64,000 nucleotides of DNA, from contig NZ_LMNW01000032.1 of NCBI RefSeq assembly GCF_001423125.1, forward strand, positions 138,068 through 202,067. The letters run 5' to 3'. The position numbers and the translations under genes are program-made. This document shows positions 50,328 to 58,818 of this stretch, piece after piece (the stretch's first letter is position 1; each line of letters opens with the position of its first letter). Under the pieces are notes generated by a model. The model ran no database searches, was not told the origin of the DNA, and saw only the letters and a list, made by a program, of their open reading frames with translations. The DNA is from Duganella sp. Leaf126 (GTDB taxonomy: Bacteria; Pseudomonadota; Gammaproteobacteria; Burkholderiales; Burkholderiaceae_D).

Positions 50328-51616
50328 CCGATCAAGACACGACATCCGTTACCGCTCCCCTCTCCTGCGACGTGGCCATCTGCGGCGCCGGTCCGGCCGG
50401 CATGGCGCTGGCCGCGCTGCTGGTCAGGCGCGGCATGGCGGCCGACCGCATCGCCCTGATCGACGCCAGGACCCTGGACCAGTCGAGCGCCGATCCGCGC
50501 TCGCTGGCGCTGTCGTGGGGTAGCCGGCAGATCCTCGAAGAAATCGGCGCCTGGCCGATCTCGGCCACCGAGATCCGCGAAATCCACGTTTCGCGGCGCG
50601 GCCAGTTCGGCCGCAGCATGATCACCGCTGCCGAGCAGGGCGTGCCGGCGCTCGGCTACGTCACGCGCTACGGCAACATCGTCGCCAGGCTGGGCGCCGT
50701 GGTGGACGCGGCCGGCGTCGCCACCCGGCGCCCGGCGCGGGTCGAGGCGCTCGACGAATTCGATGACCACGTGGTGCTCACCATCACCGACCTGGCGACC
50801 GGCGCAGTGCATGCGCTGCACGCGGGCGTGGTGGTGCAGGCCGAAGGTGGGCTGTTCAACGAGCAGCAGGACCGCGCCCAGCGCCGCGACTATGGTCAGA
50901 CCGCCATCATCGCCCAGGTGCGCAGCAACCGCCCGCAGCCGCACCGCGCCTACGAACGCTTCACCGACGAAGGCCCGCTGGCGCTGCTGCCGCAGGACGA
51001 GACGCCGCCAGGCATGCCATCTGGTCCCCATGCGGGCGCCCATCTCGGCGCACATCCGGGTACACATTGGGATGCACATCCGGGTGCCCGTCCCGGGGCG
51101 CAGCCGGGGTCGAATACAGGTAATTACGCGATGGTCTGGTGCGTGCGCCCGGCGCGGGCGCAGCAGCTGCTGGCGCTTGACGACCAGGCTTTCCTGGCCG
51201 AGCTGGGCGCCGCGTTCGGCGAGCGCGTGGGACGGTTTACCGCCGCCTCGCCGCGCCTCGGCTTTGCGCTCGGCCTGAACGCCGATGCGCGCACCACGGC
51301 GCGCACGGTCGCCATCGGCAACGCCGCACAAACGCTGCACCCGGTGGCAGGCCAGGGCCTGAACCTGGGCCTGCGCGACGTCACGGTGCTGGCGCGCCTG
51401 CTGGCGCAGGGCGCCACGCCGGCCATGCTGGCGCAATTTGCCGCCGCCCGCCGCCGGGACCGCACCACCACCGTGCGCCTGACCGACACCATGGCCCGCA
51501 TCTTCGCCAACGACTCGCCGGCGCAAGCGCTGCTGGGCATGTCGCTGGCGGCGATCGACGTGGTCGGACCGGCGCGCAGCGTGCTGGCCGAATTGATGAT
51601 GTACGGCCGGCGCTAA
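50324..51616 (+). CDS. UbiH/UbiF/VisC-family FAD-dependent monooxygenase
   Basis: 430 residues. FAD motifs: VAICGAGPAGMALAALLVRRG (broken after the first twenty), DPRSLALSWGSRQILEEIGAW, and the C-terminal IGNAAQTLHPVAGQGLNLGLRD, which is the ubiquinone hydroxylase signature. It probably hydroxylates the aromatic ring of a ubiquinone precursor (UbiH-type); which position is not determined. Residues about 236-267 are an insert of eight 4-residue units (HAGA, HLGA, HPGT, HWDA, HPGA, RPGA, QPGS, NTGN) in the substrate domain. Linked to pepP by ATGA overlap, the same neighbourhood as pepP-ubiH in enterobacteria. Confidence 0.88.
   Translation: MTDQDTTSVTAPLSCDVAICGAGPAGMALAALLVRRGMAADRIALIDARTLDQSSADPRSLALSWGSRQILEEIGAWPISATEIREIHVSRRGQFGRSMITAAEQGVPALGYVTRYGNIVARLGAVVDAAGVATRRPARVEALDEFDDHVVLTITDLATGAVHALHAGVVVQAEGGLFNEQQDRAQRRDYGQTAIIAQVRSNRPQPHRAYERFTDEGPLALLPQDETPPGMPSGPHAGAHLGAHPGTHWDAHPGARPGAQPGSNTGNYAMVWCVRPARAQQLLALDDQAFLAELGAAFGERVGRFTAASPRLGFALGLNADARTTARTVAIGNAAQTLHPVAGQGLNLGLRDVTVLARLLAQGATPAMLAQFAAARRRDRTTTVRLTDTMARIFANDSPAQALLGMSLAAIDVVGPARSVLAELMMYGRR
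51029..51124. repeat. Eight 12-bp repeats within the UbiH-family gene
   Basis: Degenerate 12-bp units (catNNgggNgca-like) encoding eight tetrapeptides, mostly xPGA. In frame, flanked by normal coding sequence. Confidence 0.82.
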
Positions 51617-51684
51617 CAACCGGGTTGGCGACTGTGTGGCGGCAGCGGTGCGCCGCTGCGCCTCCTGTCGGCCGCAGAGCCGTC

Positions 51685-51704
51685 ATTCCCGCGCAGGCGG
51701 GAAT
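51685..51704. repeat. dRS3-like inverted repeat
   Basis: ATTCCCGCGCAGGCGGGAAT matches the neisserial dRS3 consensus (ATTCCC, eight bases, GGGAAT) and sits between the convergent UbiH-family and pntB genes. It could also act as part of a bidirectional terminator; there is no T tract. Confidence 0.75.
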
Positions 51705-51710
51705 CCAGTC

Positions 51711-53189
51711 TCACTCGACTGCCTTCACCATGTCCTCGATTACCTTCTTGGCGTCGCCGAACACCATCATCGTATTGGGCTGGTAAAACAGCGCGTTGTC
51801 GAGGCCCGCGTAGCCGGACGCCATCGAGCGCTTGTTGACGATGATGCTCTTGGCCTTGTAGGCCTCCAGTATCGGCATGCCGGCGATCGGCGAACCCGGT
51901 TCCTTCGCTGCCGGGTTGACCACGTCGTTGGCGCCAAGGATCAGCGCCACGTCGGCCTGGCCGAATTCGCCGTTGATGTCCTCCATCTCGAAGACCTGGT
52001 CGTACGGTACTTCGGCTTCGGCCAGCAGCACGTTCATGTGGCCCGGCATGCGCCCGGCCACCGGGTGGATCGCGTATTTCACGCTCACGCCCTGGTGGGT
52101 CAGCTTTTCCACCAGCTCCTTCAGCGCGTGCTGGGCGCGTGCCACGGCCAGCCCGTAGCCGGGCACGATGATCACGCTTTCGGCGTTGGCCATGATGAAG
52201 GCGGCGTCGTCGGCCGAGCCGGATTTGACGGGCCGCTGCTCCTGCGCGGCGCCGGCGCCGGCGTCGGCCGGCGCGCCGCCGAAGCCGCCCAGGATCACGT
52301 TGAAGAACGAGCGGTTCATGGCCTTGCACATGATGTAGGAGAGAATCGCGCCGGACGCGCCGACCAGCGAACCGGCGATGATCAGCATGGCGTTGTTGAG
52401 CGAGAAGCCGATGCCGGCCGCCGCCCAGCCCGAGTAGGAATTGAGCATGGACACCACCACCGGCATGTCGGCGCCACCGATCGGGATGATGATCAACACG
52501 CCGAGCACGAAGGCGATCACGGTCATCGCCAGAAACGGCGTCCACGCCGGCGCGGCGCCGTCGGCCAGGCAAAACGCCAGCCCCAGGCCGACCATCACGA
52601 TCGCCAGCGCCAGGTTCAGCAAGTGCTGGCCGGGAAAGCTGACCGGCGCGCCCTGGAACAGTCGGAACTTGTATTTGCCCGACAGCTTGCCGAACGCGAT
52701 CACCGAACCGGAAAACGTGATGGCGCCGACAAAGGTGCCGATGAACAGTTCGATGCGGTTACCGAACGGCAGCGGCGTGCCGCTGGCGGCAATGCCGAAC
52801 GCATGCGGCTCCGAGACGGCCGCCACCGCGATGCACACGGCAGCGAGACCGATCAGCGAATGCATGGCGGCGACCAGTTCCGGCATCTTGGTCATCTCGA
52901 CTTTTTTGGCCAGGACGGCGCCGATGGCGCCACCGGCCACCACGCCCACGGCCACCAGCACCAGTCCCATGCCGCTGCCCTCACCCGCTTGCATCGCCTG
53001 CATCGTGTCCTGGCGCAGCTTGAGGATCAGCGCCACCGTGGTGAGCAGGGCGATGGCCATGCCGGTTATGCCGAACGCGTTACCGGCGCGCGCAGTGGCC
53101 GGCGACGACAAGCCCTTCAAGGCCTGGATGAAGCACACGGAGGCGACCAGGTACAGCATCGTCACCAGGTTCATGGTGATGAAGTTCAT
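51711..53189 (-). CDS. pntB: NAD(P) transhydrogenase subunit beta
   Basis: 492 residues. About eight or nine N-terminal transmembrane helices (1-280), then the NADP(H)-binding domain dIII with VIIVPGYGLAVARAQHAL, HPVAGRMPGHMNVLLAEA, LILGANDVVNPAAKEPGSPI and NKRSMASGYAGLDNALFY. Couples proton translocation to hydride transfer from NADH to NADP. Start overlaps the stop of pntAB (ATGA). Confidence 0.96.
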   Translation of the reverse strand: MNFITMNLVTMLYLVASVCFIQALKGLSSPATARAGNAFGITGMAIALLTTVALILKLRQDTMQAMQAGEGSGMGLVLVAVGVVAGGAIGAVLAKKVEMTKMPELVAAMHSLIGLAAVCIAVAAVSEPHAFGIAASGTPLPFGNRIELFIGTFVGAITFSGSVIAFGKLSGKYKFRLFQGAPVSFPGQHLLNLALAIVMVGLGLAFCLADGAAPAWTPFLAMTVIAFVLGVLIIIPIGGADMPVVVSMLNSYSGWAAAGIGFSLNNAMLIIAGSLVGASGAILSYIMCKAMNRSFFNVILGGFGGAPADAGAGAAQEQRPVKSGSADDAAFIMANAESVIIVPGYGLAVARAQHALKELVEKLTHQGVSVKYAIHPVAGRMPGHMNVLLAEAEVPYDQVFEMEDINGEFGQADVALILGANDVVNPAAKEPGSPIAGMPILEAYKAKSIIVNKRSMASGYAGLDNALFYQPNTMMVFGDAKKVIEDMVKAVE

Positions 53190-53500
53190 GGCTGGTCTCC
53201 CTTCTTCTCCCTGGGGGCCTTTTTGCGGAACATCTCGAGCATGCGCTGCGTGACCAGGAAGCCGCCGAACACGTTGACGGCCGCCAGCGCCACCGCCACC
53301 GTGCCGGCGATCTGGCCGACCAGGCCTTCGGTGAGCGCCGCGGCCAGCATGGCGCCGACGATGATGATGGCCGAGACGGCGTTGGTGACCGCCATGAGCG
53401 GCGTGTGCAGCGCCGGCGTCACGGTCCAGACCACGTGGTAGCCGACGTAGATGGCCAGCACGAAGATGATCAGGTTGATGATGGTGTGGCTCACTTCCAT
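53186..53500 (-). CDS. pntAB: NAD(P) transhydrogenase subunit alpha, membrane part
   Basis: 104 residues with three or four hydrophobic helices (HTIINLIIFVLAIYVGYHVV; HTPLMAVTNAVSAIIIVGAM; VALAAVNVFGGFLVTQRML). This is the alpha-2 subunit of three-polypeptide transhydrogenases such as that of Rhodospirillum rubrum. The upstream in-frame start at 53545 would overlap pntAA; ATG 53500 (MEVSHTIINL) is preferred. Confidence 0.94.
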   Translation of the reverse strand: MEVSHTIINLIIFVLAIYVGYHVVWTVTPALHTPLMAVTNAVSAIIIVGAMLAAALTEGLVGQIAGTVAVALAAVNVFGGFLVTQRMLEMFRKKAPREKKGDQP

Positions 53501-53514
53501 GGCGTGTCCCCTTG

Positions 53515-54627
53515 TTATGGTCGTAGCAGTTGGCCGTCCGCGCACAGCAGCGTGGCCTTGATGATCTCGTCCTCGCGGTCGATGACCAGCTGGTCGTCCT
53601 TGTCGATGATCAGCTTGAGGAAGTCGAGCACATTGCGCGCGTACAGCGCCGAGGCGTCGGCCGCCACCAGCGTGGCCAGGTCGGGTTCGCCGACGATGTG
53701 CACGCCGTGTTTGATCACGGTCTTGTTCAGCTCCGACAGCGGACAGTTGCCGCCCTGGGACACGGCCAGGTCGACGATCACCGAGCCCGGTTTCATGGCC
53801 TTCACCGTGTCCTCCGAAATCAGCACCGGCGCCGGGCGACCCGGGATCAGCGCGGTGGTGATGATGATGTCGGCCAGCCTGGCCCGTTCGTGGACCAGTT
53901 GCGCCTGGCGCGCCATCCAGTCCGGCGGCATCGGCCGCGCGTAGCCGCCCGTGCCCTGGGCGATGGCGCGCTCCTCGTCGGTGAGGAAGGGCACGTCGAT
54001 GAACTTGGCGCCGAGCGACTCCACCTGCTCTTTCACCGGTGGCCGCACGTCGGACGCCTCGATCACGGCGCCCAGGCGCTTGGCCGTGGCAATCGCCTGC
54101 AGGCCTGCCACGCCCACGCCCATGATCAGCACCCGCGCTGCCTTGACCGTGCCGGCCGCCGTCATCAGCATCGGCATGAAGCGCTGGTAGGTGTTCGCGG
54201 CGATCATCACCGCCTTGTAGCCGGCGATATTGGCTTGCGACGACAGCACGTCCATCGACTGCGCGCGCGTGATGCGCGGCACCGCTTCCAGCGCCAGCGC
54301 GCGCAGGCCGGCGCCGGCCATGGCGGCGTTGTTGGCCGCATCGAAAGGGTTGAGCATGCCGATGACGACCGCGCCGGGCTGGAGCAGCGCGCGCTCGCCG
54401 TCATCGGGCGCGCGCACCTTGAGCACGACGTCGGCGCCAAACGCCTCGGCGGCGCCGGCGATCCGCGCGCCGGCGGCGGCATAGGCCTCGTCGGTGATCG
54501 AAGCGGCCAGTCCGGCCCCTGCCTGCACGATCAGCTGGTGTTTCGCTGCCAGCTTCTTGATGGTTTCGGGCGTTGCCGCCACCCGTGTTTCGCCGGGCCG
54601 TGTCTCGGCCGGTACGCCTATTCTCAT
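53515..54627 (-). CDS. pntAA: NAD(P) transhydrogenase subunit alpha, soluble NAD-binding part
   Basis: 370 residues, the dI domain. MRIGVPAETRPGETRVAATP at the N-terminus, the NAD-binding VLIMGVGVAGLQAIATAKRLG, and SVIVDLAVSQGGNCPLSE are family signatures. Binds NAD(H) at the cytoplasmic face of the transhydrogenase. ATG 54627 is preceded by GGGGGCACC; the longer open frame to 54789 has no family similarity. Genes run pntAA-pntAB-pntB as one operon. Confidence 0.96.
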   Translation of the reverse strand: MRIGVPAETRPGETRVAATPETIKKLAAKHQLIVQAGAGLAASITDEAYAAAGARIAGAAEAFGADVVLKVRAPDDGERALLQPGAVVIGMLNPFDAANNAAMAGAGLRALALEAVPRITRAQSMDVLSSQANIAGYKAVMIAANTYQRFMPMLMTAAGTVKAARVLIMGVGVAGLQAIATAKRLGAVIEASDVRPPVKEQVESLGAKFIDVPFLTDEERAIAQGTGGYARPMPPDWMARQAQLVHERARLADIIITTALIPGRPAPVLISEDTVKAMKPGSVIVDLAVSQGGNCPLSELNKTVIKHGVHIVGEPDLATLVAADASALYARNVLDFLKLIIDKDDQLVIDREDEIIKATLLCADGQLLRP

Positions 54628-54839
54628 GGTGCCCCCGTTGAATAACTGACTAGCTATAAAACTGACAACCTGTGTGGTCAGGCAATCTAACACGGTTTTT
54701 TGCGCAAAAGCGGCTATCTGACATCCTTTATCCAGTGAAACGTTGCGGAAGTTCAAAGTATTTGCTGGTTTTAGCAACGGCGGTTTCAAACCAAACCGGC
54801 GGAACAGGATAAAATGTCGGCTCTTTTCAAGGATGACTC

Positions 54840-55337
54840 ATGCCGCGTATCTGGAAACCCTCTGTGACTGTTGCCGCCATCGTCGAAAAGGACGGCAAAT
54901 TCCTGCTGATCGAAGAAGAGACCAGCGACGGCATCCGCATCAACCAGCCTGCCGGCCACCTCGATCCTTACGAGTCGCTGCAGCAGGCCGTGATCCGCGA
55001 GACGCTGGAGGAAACCGCGTACGACTTCACGCCGACCGCGCTGGTGGGCATGTATATGTCGCGCTACCTGTCCAACCGCACCGGCGAGGAAGTGACGTAT
55101 TTGCGCTTCACCTTCTGCGGCGTGCCGGGCCAGCAGCACGACCGCCCGCTCGACGAGGGCATCCTGCGCACCATGTGGCTCACGCGCGACGAACTGGCCG
55201 CCTGCGCCGACCGCCATCGCAGCCCCACCGTGCTGCAATGCGTGGACGAATACCTGGCCGGCATCCGCGCCCCGCTGGAACTGATACAGACCCACGCCTC
55301 GGTCTATAAAGAGGCGGTCAGCACCGTTGTAGGCTAA
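54840..55337 (+). CDS. nudJ: Nudix phosphohydrolase NudJ
   Basis: 165 residues. The Nudix box starts at G39 (GHLDPYE) with E45, R53, E54, E57, E58, though the late glycine is replaced by A60. NudJ hydrolyses nucleoside tri/diphosphates and thiamine pathway pyrophosphates. Location directly before mnmA is the same as in Escherichia coli, supporting this subfamily over other Nudix types. Confidence 0.9.
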   Translation: MPRIWKPSVTVAAIVEKDGKFLLIEEETSDGIRINQPAGHLDPYESLQQAVIRETLEETAYDFTPTALVGMYMSRYLSNRTGEEVTYLRFTFCGVPGQQHDRPLDEGILRTMWLTRDELAACADRHRSPTVLQCVDEYLAGIRAPLELIQTHASVYKEAVSTVVG

Positions 55338-55352
55338 ACAAGGACAGAAGCA

Positions 55353-56441
55353 ATGAGCAAGAAAAAAGTCGTGATCGGTATGTCGGGCGGAGTCGATTCC
55401 TCGGTCGCGGCGTGGATGCTCAAGGAGCAGGGCTACGACGTGGTGGGCCTGTTCATGAAGAACTGGGAAGACGACGACGACTCCGAATACTGCTCGACGC
55501 GCCAGGACTGGATCGACGCGGCCAGCGTGGCCGACGTGATCGGCGTGGACATCGAGGCGGTCAACTTCGCGGCCGAATACAAGGACCGCGTGTTTGCCGA
55601 CTTCCTGCGCGAATACCAGGCCGGCCGCACGCCGAACCCCGATGTGCTGTGCAATGCCGAAATCAAGTTCAAGGCCTTTCTCGACCATGCCATGCACCTG
55701 GGCGCGGACCTGATCGCCACCGGCCACTATGCGCGCGTACGCCAGAACGGCGGCAGCTTCGAACTGCTCAAGGCCGTCGATCACACCAAGGACCAGAGCT
55801 ACTTCCTGCACCGGCTGAACCAGGCGCAGTTGTCGCGCACCCTGTTTCCGCTCGGCGAAATCCCGAAAACGGAAGTGCGCCAGATCGCCGAAAAACTGGC
55901 GCTGCCCAACGCCGCCAAGAAGGATTCGACCGGCATCTGCTTCATCGGCGAACGCCCGTTCCGCGAATTCCTGAACCGCTACCTGTCGTACAAGCCGGGC
56001 CCGATGAAGACCCCGGACGGCAAGGTGGTCGGCGAACACGTGGGCCTTTCGTTCTACACGCTAGGCCAGCGCAAGGGCATCGGCGTCGGTGGCATGAAGG
56101 CGTACAAGAACCCCGACGGCAGCAGCGACGCCTGGTACGTGGCGCGCAAGGACGTGGCCGAGAATACGCTGTACATCGTCCAGGGCCACGACCATCCGTG
56201 GCTGCTGTCGTCCACGCTGCGCGCCGACCAGGCCAGCTGGATCGCCGGCACGGCACCCGCCCCGCGCGCGCTGTCGGCCAAGACCCGCTATCGCCAGGCC
56301 GATGTCGCCTGTGACATTGCGCCCGAGGGCGACGCCGATTTCGCGCTGCGCTTCATGGAACCACAATGGGCGGTCACGCCGGGGCAGTCGGCGGTTTTGT
56401 ATGATGGCGACGTCTGCCTCGGCGGCGGCATCATCGCTTAG
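55353..56441 (+). CDS. mnmA: tRNA-specific 2-thiouridylase
   Basis: 362 residues. Adds sulphur to C2 of U34 in tRNA Lys, Glu and Gln. PP-loop SGGVDSS at 11-17, catalytic C100 in [12 protein letters not shown] and the partner C196 in [10 protein letters not shown], then the C-terminal barrel domains. Full length. It begins 15 bases after nudJ. Functionally related to the MnmC-like gene at the left edge of the window, which would act on the product of this enzyme. Confidence 0.96.
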   Translation: MSKKKVVIGMSGGVDSSVAAWMLKEQGYDVVGLFMKNWEDDDDSEYCSTRQDWIDAASVADVIGVDIEAVNFAAEYKDRVFADFLREYQAGRTPNPDVLCNAEIKFKAFLDHAMHLGADLIATGHYARVRQNGGSFELLKAVDHTKDQSYFLHRLNQAQLSRTLFPLGEIPKTEVRQIAEKLALPNAAKKDSTGICFIGERPFREFLNRYLSYKPGPMKTPDGKVVGEHVGLSFYTLGQRKGIGVGGMKAYKNPDGSSDAWYVARKDVAENTLYIVQGHDHPWLLSSTLRADQASWIAGTAPAPRALSAKTRYRQADVACDIAPEGDADFALRFMEPQWAVTPGQSAVLYDGDVCLGGGIIA

Positions 56442-56811
56442 CGGCCGCTTGAGCGCGGCCAGGGCTTCGTTGCAGCGCCTGGTCGTGCAGATAGCACTGC
56501 CTGCGGCGCTGCGCCTCGCCCTGACCGCGCTCAAGCAGCCTCTCGCTGTGGCGGCTTCGCGGCGCCTGGTCGTGCAGACGCACTGTCTGCGGCGCTGCGC
56601 CTTGCGCTAACCGCGCTCAAGCGACCTCTCGCTGTGACGGCTTCGCAGCGCCGGGTCGTGCGGATGCGCTGCCTGCGGCGCTGCGCCTCGCCCTGACCGC
56701 GCTCAAGCGGCCTCTCGCTGTAACGGTTTCGCGGCGCCTGGTGGTGCAGACGCACTGCCTGCGGCGCTGCGCATTGCGCTGACCGCGCTCAAGCGGCTTT
56801 GTTGCGCCCTC
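56442..56811. repeat. Four tandem ~86-bp repeats filling the mnmA / pseudo-receiver gap
   Basis: 370 bases without a gene. Units start at 56465, 56555, 56641 and 56727 (first 90 bp, others 86 bp). Each has the pattern CTTCGCGGCGCCTGGTCGTG, CTGCCTGCGGCGCTGCGCCT, CCGCGCTCAAGCGGCCTCTC. The reverse complement of the units at 5837-6022 is clearly related (GTTGCAGCG ... GTCTGCGTCGCTGCGCCTTG). No spacers, so not CRISPR; no coding capacity is likely although frames stay open by chance. Confidence 0.88.
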
Positions 56812-57249
56812 TTACTCTGCTGGTGCTTCGGCGCTGCCTTCTTCGGGTTTGGGGGCGCTGGCGGCCATGGCGGCGCGCTGGCGTTTGACCATCGCGATGA
56901 CCACGTTGCGGATGGTGTTGAGGACCGTGTCGGCCTTGAACGGCTTGACGATAAAACCGCTGACGCCCAGCGCGTGCGAAGACTGGATGGTCGCGGCATC
57001 GAGCTGGCTCGACACCACGAACACCAGCGCCTTGGGCCACTTGGCCTTGATCTCGCGCATGCCGTCGAGATCGCTTTCCAGCTGTTCCAGCGCGATGCAG
57101 ACGATGTGCGGATTGTGCTTGATCATCAAGGCGATACCGGCCGCGCAGGTGTGGGCCTGGCCGGCCACGTCGTAGCCGCCATCGAGCAACACCGTGTTGA
57201 GCAGACCGCGCGCGACCGCGCTCGAATCGATAATAATTGCTTTTAACAT
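56812..57249 (-). CDS. Single-domain pseudo-receiver protein
   Basis: 145 residues with the CheY-like fold: AIIIDSSAVARGLL, NPHIVCIALEQLESDLDG, LVFVVSSQ, and GVSGFIVKPFKADTVLNTI with K102. The phosphoacceptor position (D in LLD-x-x-MP) is A53, and only one of the two N-terminal acidic residues (D8, then S9) is kept. It therefore cannot be phosphorylated in the usual way and may act as a protein-protein adaptor. The tail after residue 125 is Ala/Glu/Pro-rich. One base separates it from the nuclease gene upstream. Confidence 0.85.
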   Translation of the reverse strand: MLKAIIIDSSAVARGLLNTVLLDGGYDVAGQAHTCAAGIALMIKHNPHIVCIALEQLESDLDGMREIKAKWPKALVFVVSSQLDAATIQSSHALGVSGFIVKPFKADTVLNTIRNVVIAMVKRQRAAMAASAPKPEEGSAEAPAE

Positions 57250-57250
57250 C

Positions 57251-58027
57251 TTAAAACTGCTCCCAAGCCAGCATATTCCAGGTCACCCCCACGCGCACGT
57301 CGGTTTTCAGTTCGACCAACTGTCGAGAAAGATACAGCATTTCACGTTCTTTTCGTAAAGTTTCACCCAGAGAATCTTTAAGGATGCCGGCGCCGGCCAT
57401 GATGGCGTCCAGCGTGCCGTATGTACGCAACAACCGGGCGGCGGTTTTGACGCCGACTTTCGACACGCCCGGAATCGCATCGGTGACATCGCCCATCAGC
57501 GCCAGCAGGTCGGGCAGTTGCTCGGGCGGCACGCCCCACTTGCGTTCGACCCAGGCCTGATCGTGCCACTCGCCCTTGAAGTGGTCCCAGACGCGGGCGC
57601 CATGGGCGATCAGGCCATGCAAATCCTTGTCGGTGCTGGCGATGGTGGCGTCGCCGCGGCTGTCGGCCAGCCAGCGCAGCACCACGGTGCCGATCACGTC
57701 GTCGGCCTCCACGCCAGGCACGCACACGACATGCAGGCCGGTGGCGCGCAACCGGTCGTAAAACGCCGGCAGCGCTGCGCGCAGCGGCTCGGGCATCGGC
57801 GCGCGGCCTTCGCGGTAGCCGGCAAACAGCTCATGGCGCCAGGTGCGTCCGCCAAAATCGAAGGCCGGCAGGATGTGGGTGGGCTGGTGGTCGTTGATCA
57901 GGTTGCGCAGCGACGACAGCGCATGGCGCAGCGCGATGTCGGCTTTTTCCGTGCTGTCGGGTTCGGGGCTGGCTTCATAGACGCGGCGCACGATATTGAG
58001 GCCGTCGATGGCGAGGAGTCTACCCAT
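57251..58027 (-). CDS. 5'-3' exonuclease / flap endonuclease-like protein (Xni / Pol I N-domain type)
   Basis: 258 residues. N-terminal GRLLAIDGLNIVRRVYEAS, GVEADDVIGTVVLRWL, IASTDKDLHGLI, and the helix-hairpin-helix SKVGVKTAARLLRTYGTLD follow the DNA polymerase I 5'-nuclease pattern without a polymerase. Metal-binding acids appear present (D near 8; EADD; TDKD; GDVTDAIPG). Acts on branched or single-stranded DNA ends in repair or replication. Resembles ExoIX/Xni. ATG 58027 (MGRLLAIDG) is preferred over one three codons upstream. Confidence 0.88.
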   Translation of the reverse strand: MGRLLAIDGLNIVRRVYEASPEPDSTEKADIALRHALSSLRNLINDHQPTHILPAFDFGGRTWRHELFAGYREGRAPMPEPLRAALPAFYDRLRATGLHVVCVPGVEADDVIGTVVLRWLADSRGDATIASTDKDLHGLIAHGARVWDHFKGEWHDQAWVERKWGVPPEQLPDLLALMGDVTDAIPGVSKVGVKTAARLLRTYGTLDAIMAGAGILKDSLGETLRKEREMLYLSRQLVELKTDVRVGVTWNMLAWEQF

Positions 58028-58149
58028 GTTAAACATCGTCCGGGCTACTTGGTGAAGCCGCCATTCTACCCGAGCGATGTGCGGTGGCGCTTGCTTGAAG
58101 TCTTCCTCCGTTAGCGTAAGATCAATGTCACCAGCTACGGGAGTTGATC

Positions 58150-58425
58150 ATGAACGCACCTGAAGACCACGCGCCACAGTGGAAAACCACCAAGTACGCC
58201 ACCATGTCGCTCGATGAATTCGACCGGCTTGCGCCCGAACTTCATCGCCGCGCAAAGGAACACGGCGGCACCCTGCTCGTTATCGAGGGGCGGCGCGTGC
58301 GGATGGAACTCAAATACCATGACCTGGGGCCGGTGCCGGCCAGCGACACCTTAAAAAGCTCGGTCGTCTACGAGGGAGATATCGTTTCTCCGATCGAAGC
58401 AGATGGCTACGCGCCATTTAAATGA
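58150..58425 (+). CDS. Putative antitoxin of a PIN-toxin pair
   Basis: 91 residues. Sequence does not show the Phd/YefM start or an AbrB/RHH pattern that I recognise; it has SLDEFDRLAPELHRRAKEHG helix and VIEGRRVRMELKY strand segments. Its stop overlaps the start of the VapC-like gene (ATGA), which is the classic antitoxin-first arrangement. CTACGGGAGTTGATC precedes the ATG. Antitoxin role is inferred from position. Confidence 0.75.
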   Translation: MNAPEDHAPQWKTTKYATMSLDEFDRLAPELHRRAKEHGGTLLVIEGRRVRMELKYHDLGPVPASDTLKSSVVYEGDIVSPIEADGYAPFK

Positions 58426-58793
58426 TTCTGCTCGATACACATGCGCTGATCTGGTGGCGCGAAGCTGACACCAGGTTATCGCAGCGCGCGCAAACAGCCA
58501 TCGCCGATGAGGAACGGGCAGGCATGATTGCTGTCTCTGCATTTTCTTTTTGGGAAATTGCTCTGCTGGTGAAACGTCACCGGCTCAAGCTATCGTGCAA
58601 TGTGGCGAAGTGGATCAGCGTGATCGAGGCGCTGGGATGTACCTTGTTCGTCCCAGTCGATGCCAATATCGCTGTCGCCCCCATCGAGCTGCCTGCCGGC
58701 CTGCACCAGGACCCTGCCGACCGCATCATCGTCGCCACGGCAATGACGATGAATATCCCCCTCGTCACCGTGGACCGCAAGATCCGCGCCTAG
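58422..58793 (+). CDS. PIN-domain ribonuclease toxin (VapC-like)
   Basis: 123 residues. Acidic active-site residues D5 (LLDTHALIWW), E45 (FSFWEIALL), D97/D100 (HQDPADRIIVATA) and D118 (VTVDRKI) match the PIN set for Mg-dependent RNA cleavage; all appear present. The MILLDTHALIWW start is typical of the toxins usually paired with Phd-like antitoxins, but the antitoxin here does not look like Phd. No mobile element is adjacent. Confidence 0.9.
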   Translation: MILLDTHALIWWREADTRLSQRAQTAIADEERAGMIAVSAFSFWEIALLVKRHRLKLSCNVAKWISVIEALGCTLFVPVDANIAVAPIELPAGLHQDPADRIIVATAMTMNIPLVTVDRKIRA

Positions 58794-58818
58794 CCCCACG
58801 TTCACACCATCTGGTAAC

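Noticed and set aside
56442..56811. CRISPR array or small protein genes in the 86-bp repeats
   Set aside because: No spacers and no cas genes; open frames exist in several phases on both strands by repeat composition only and lack start signals.
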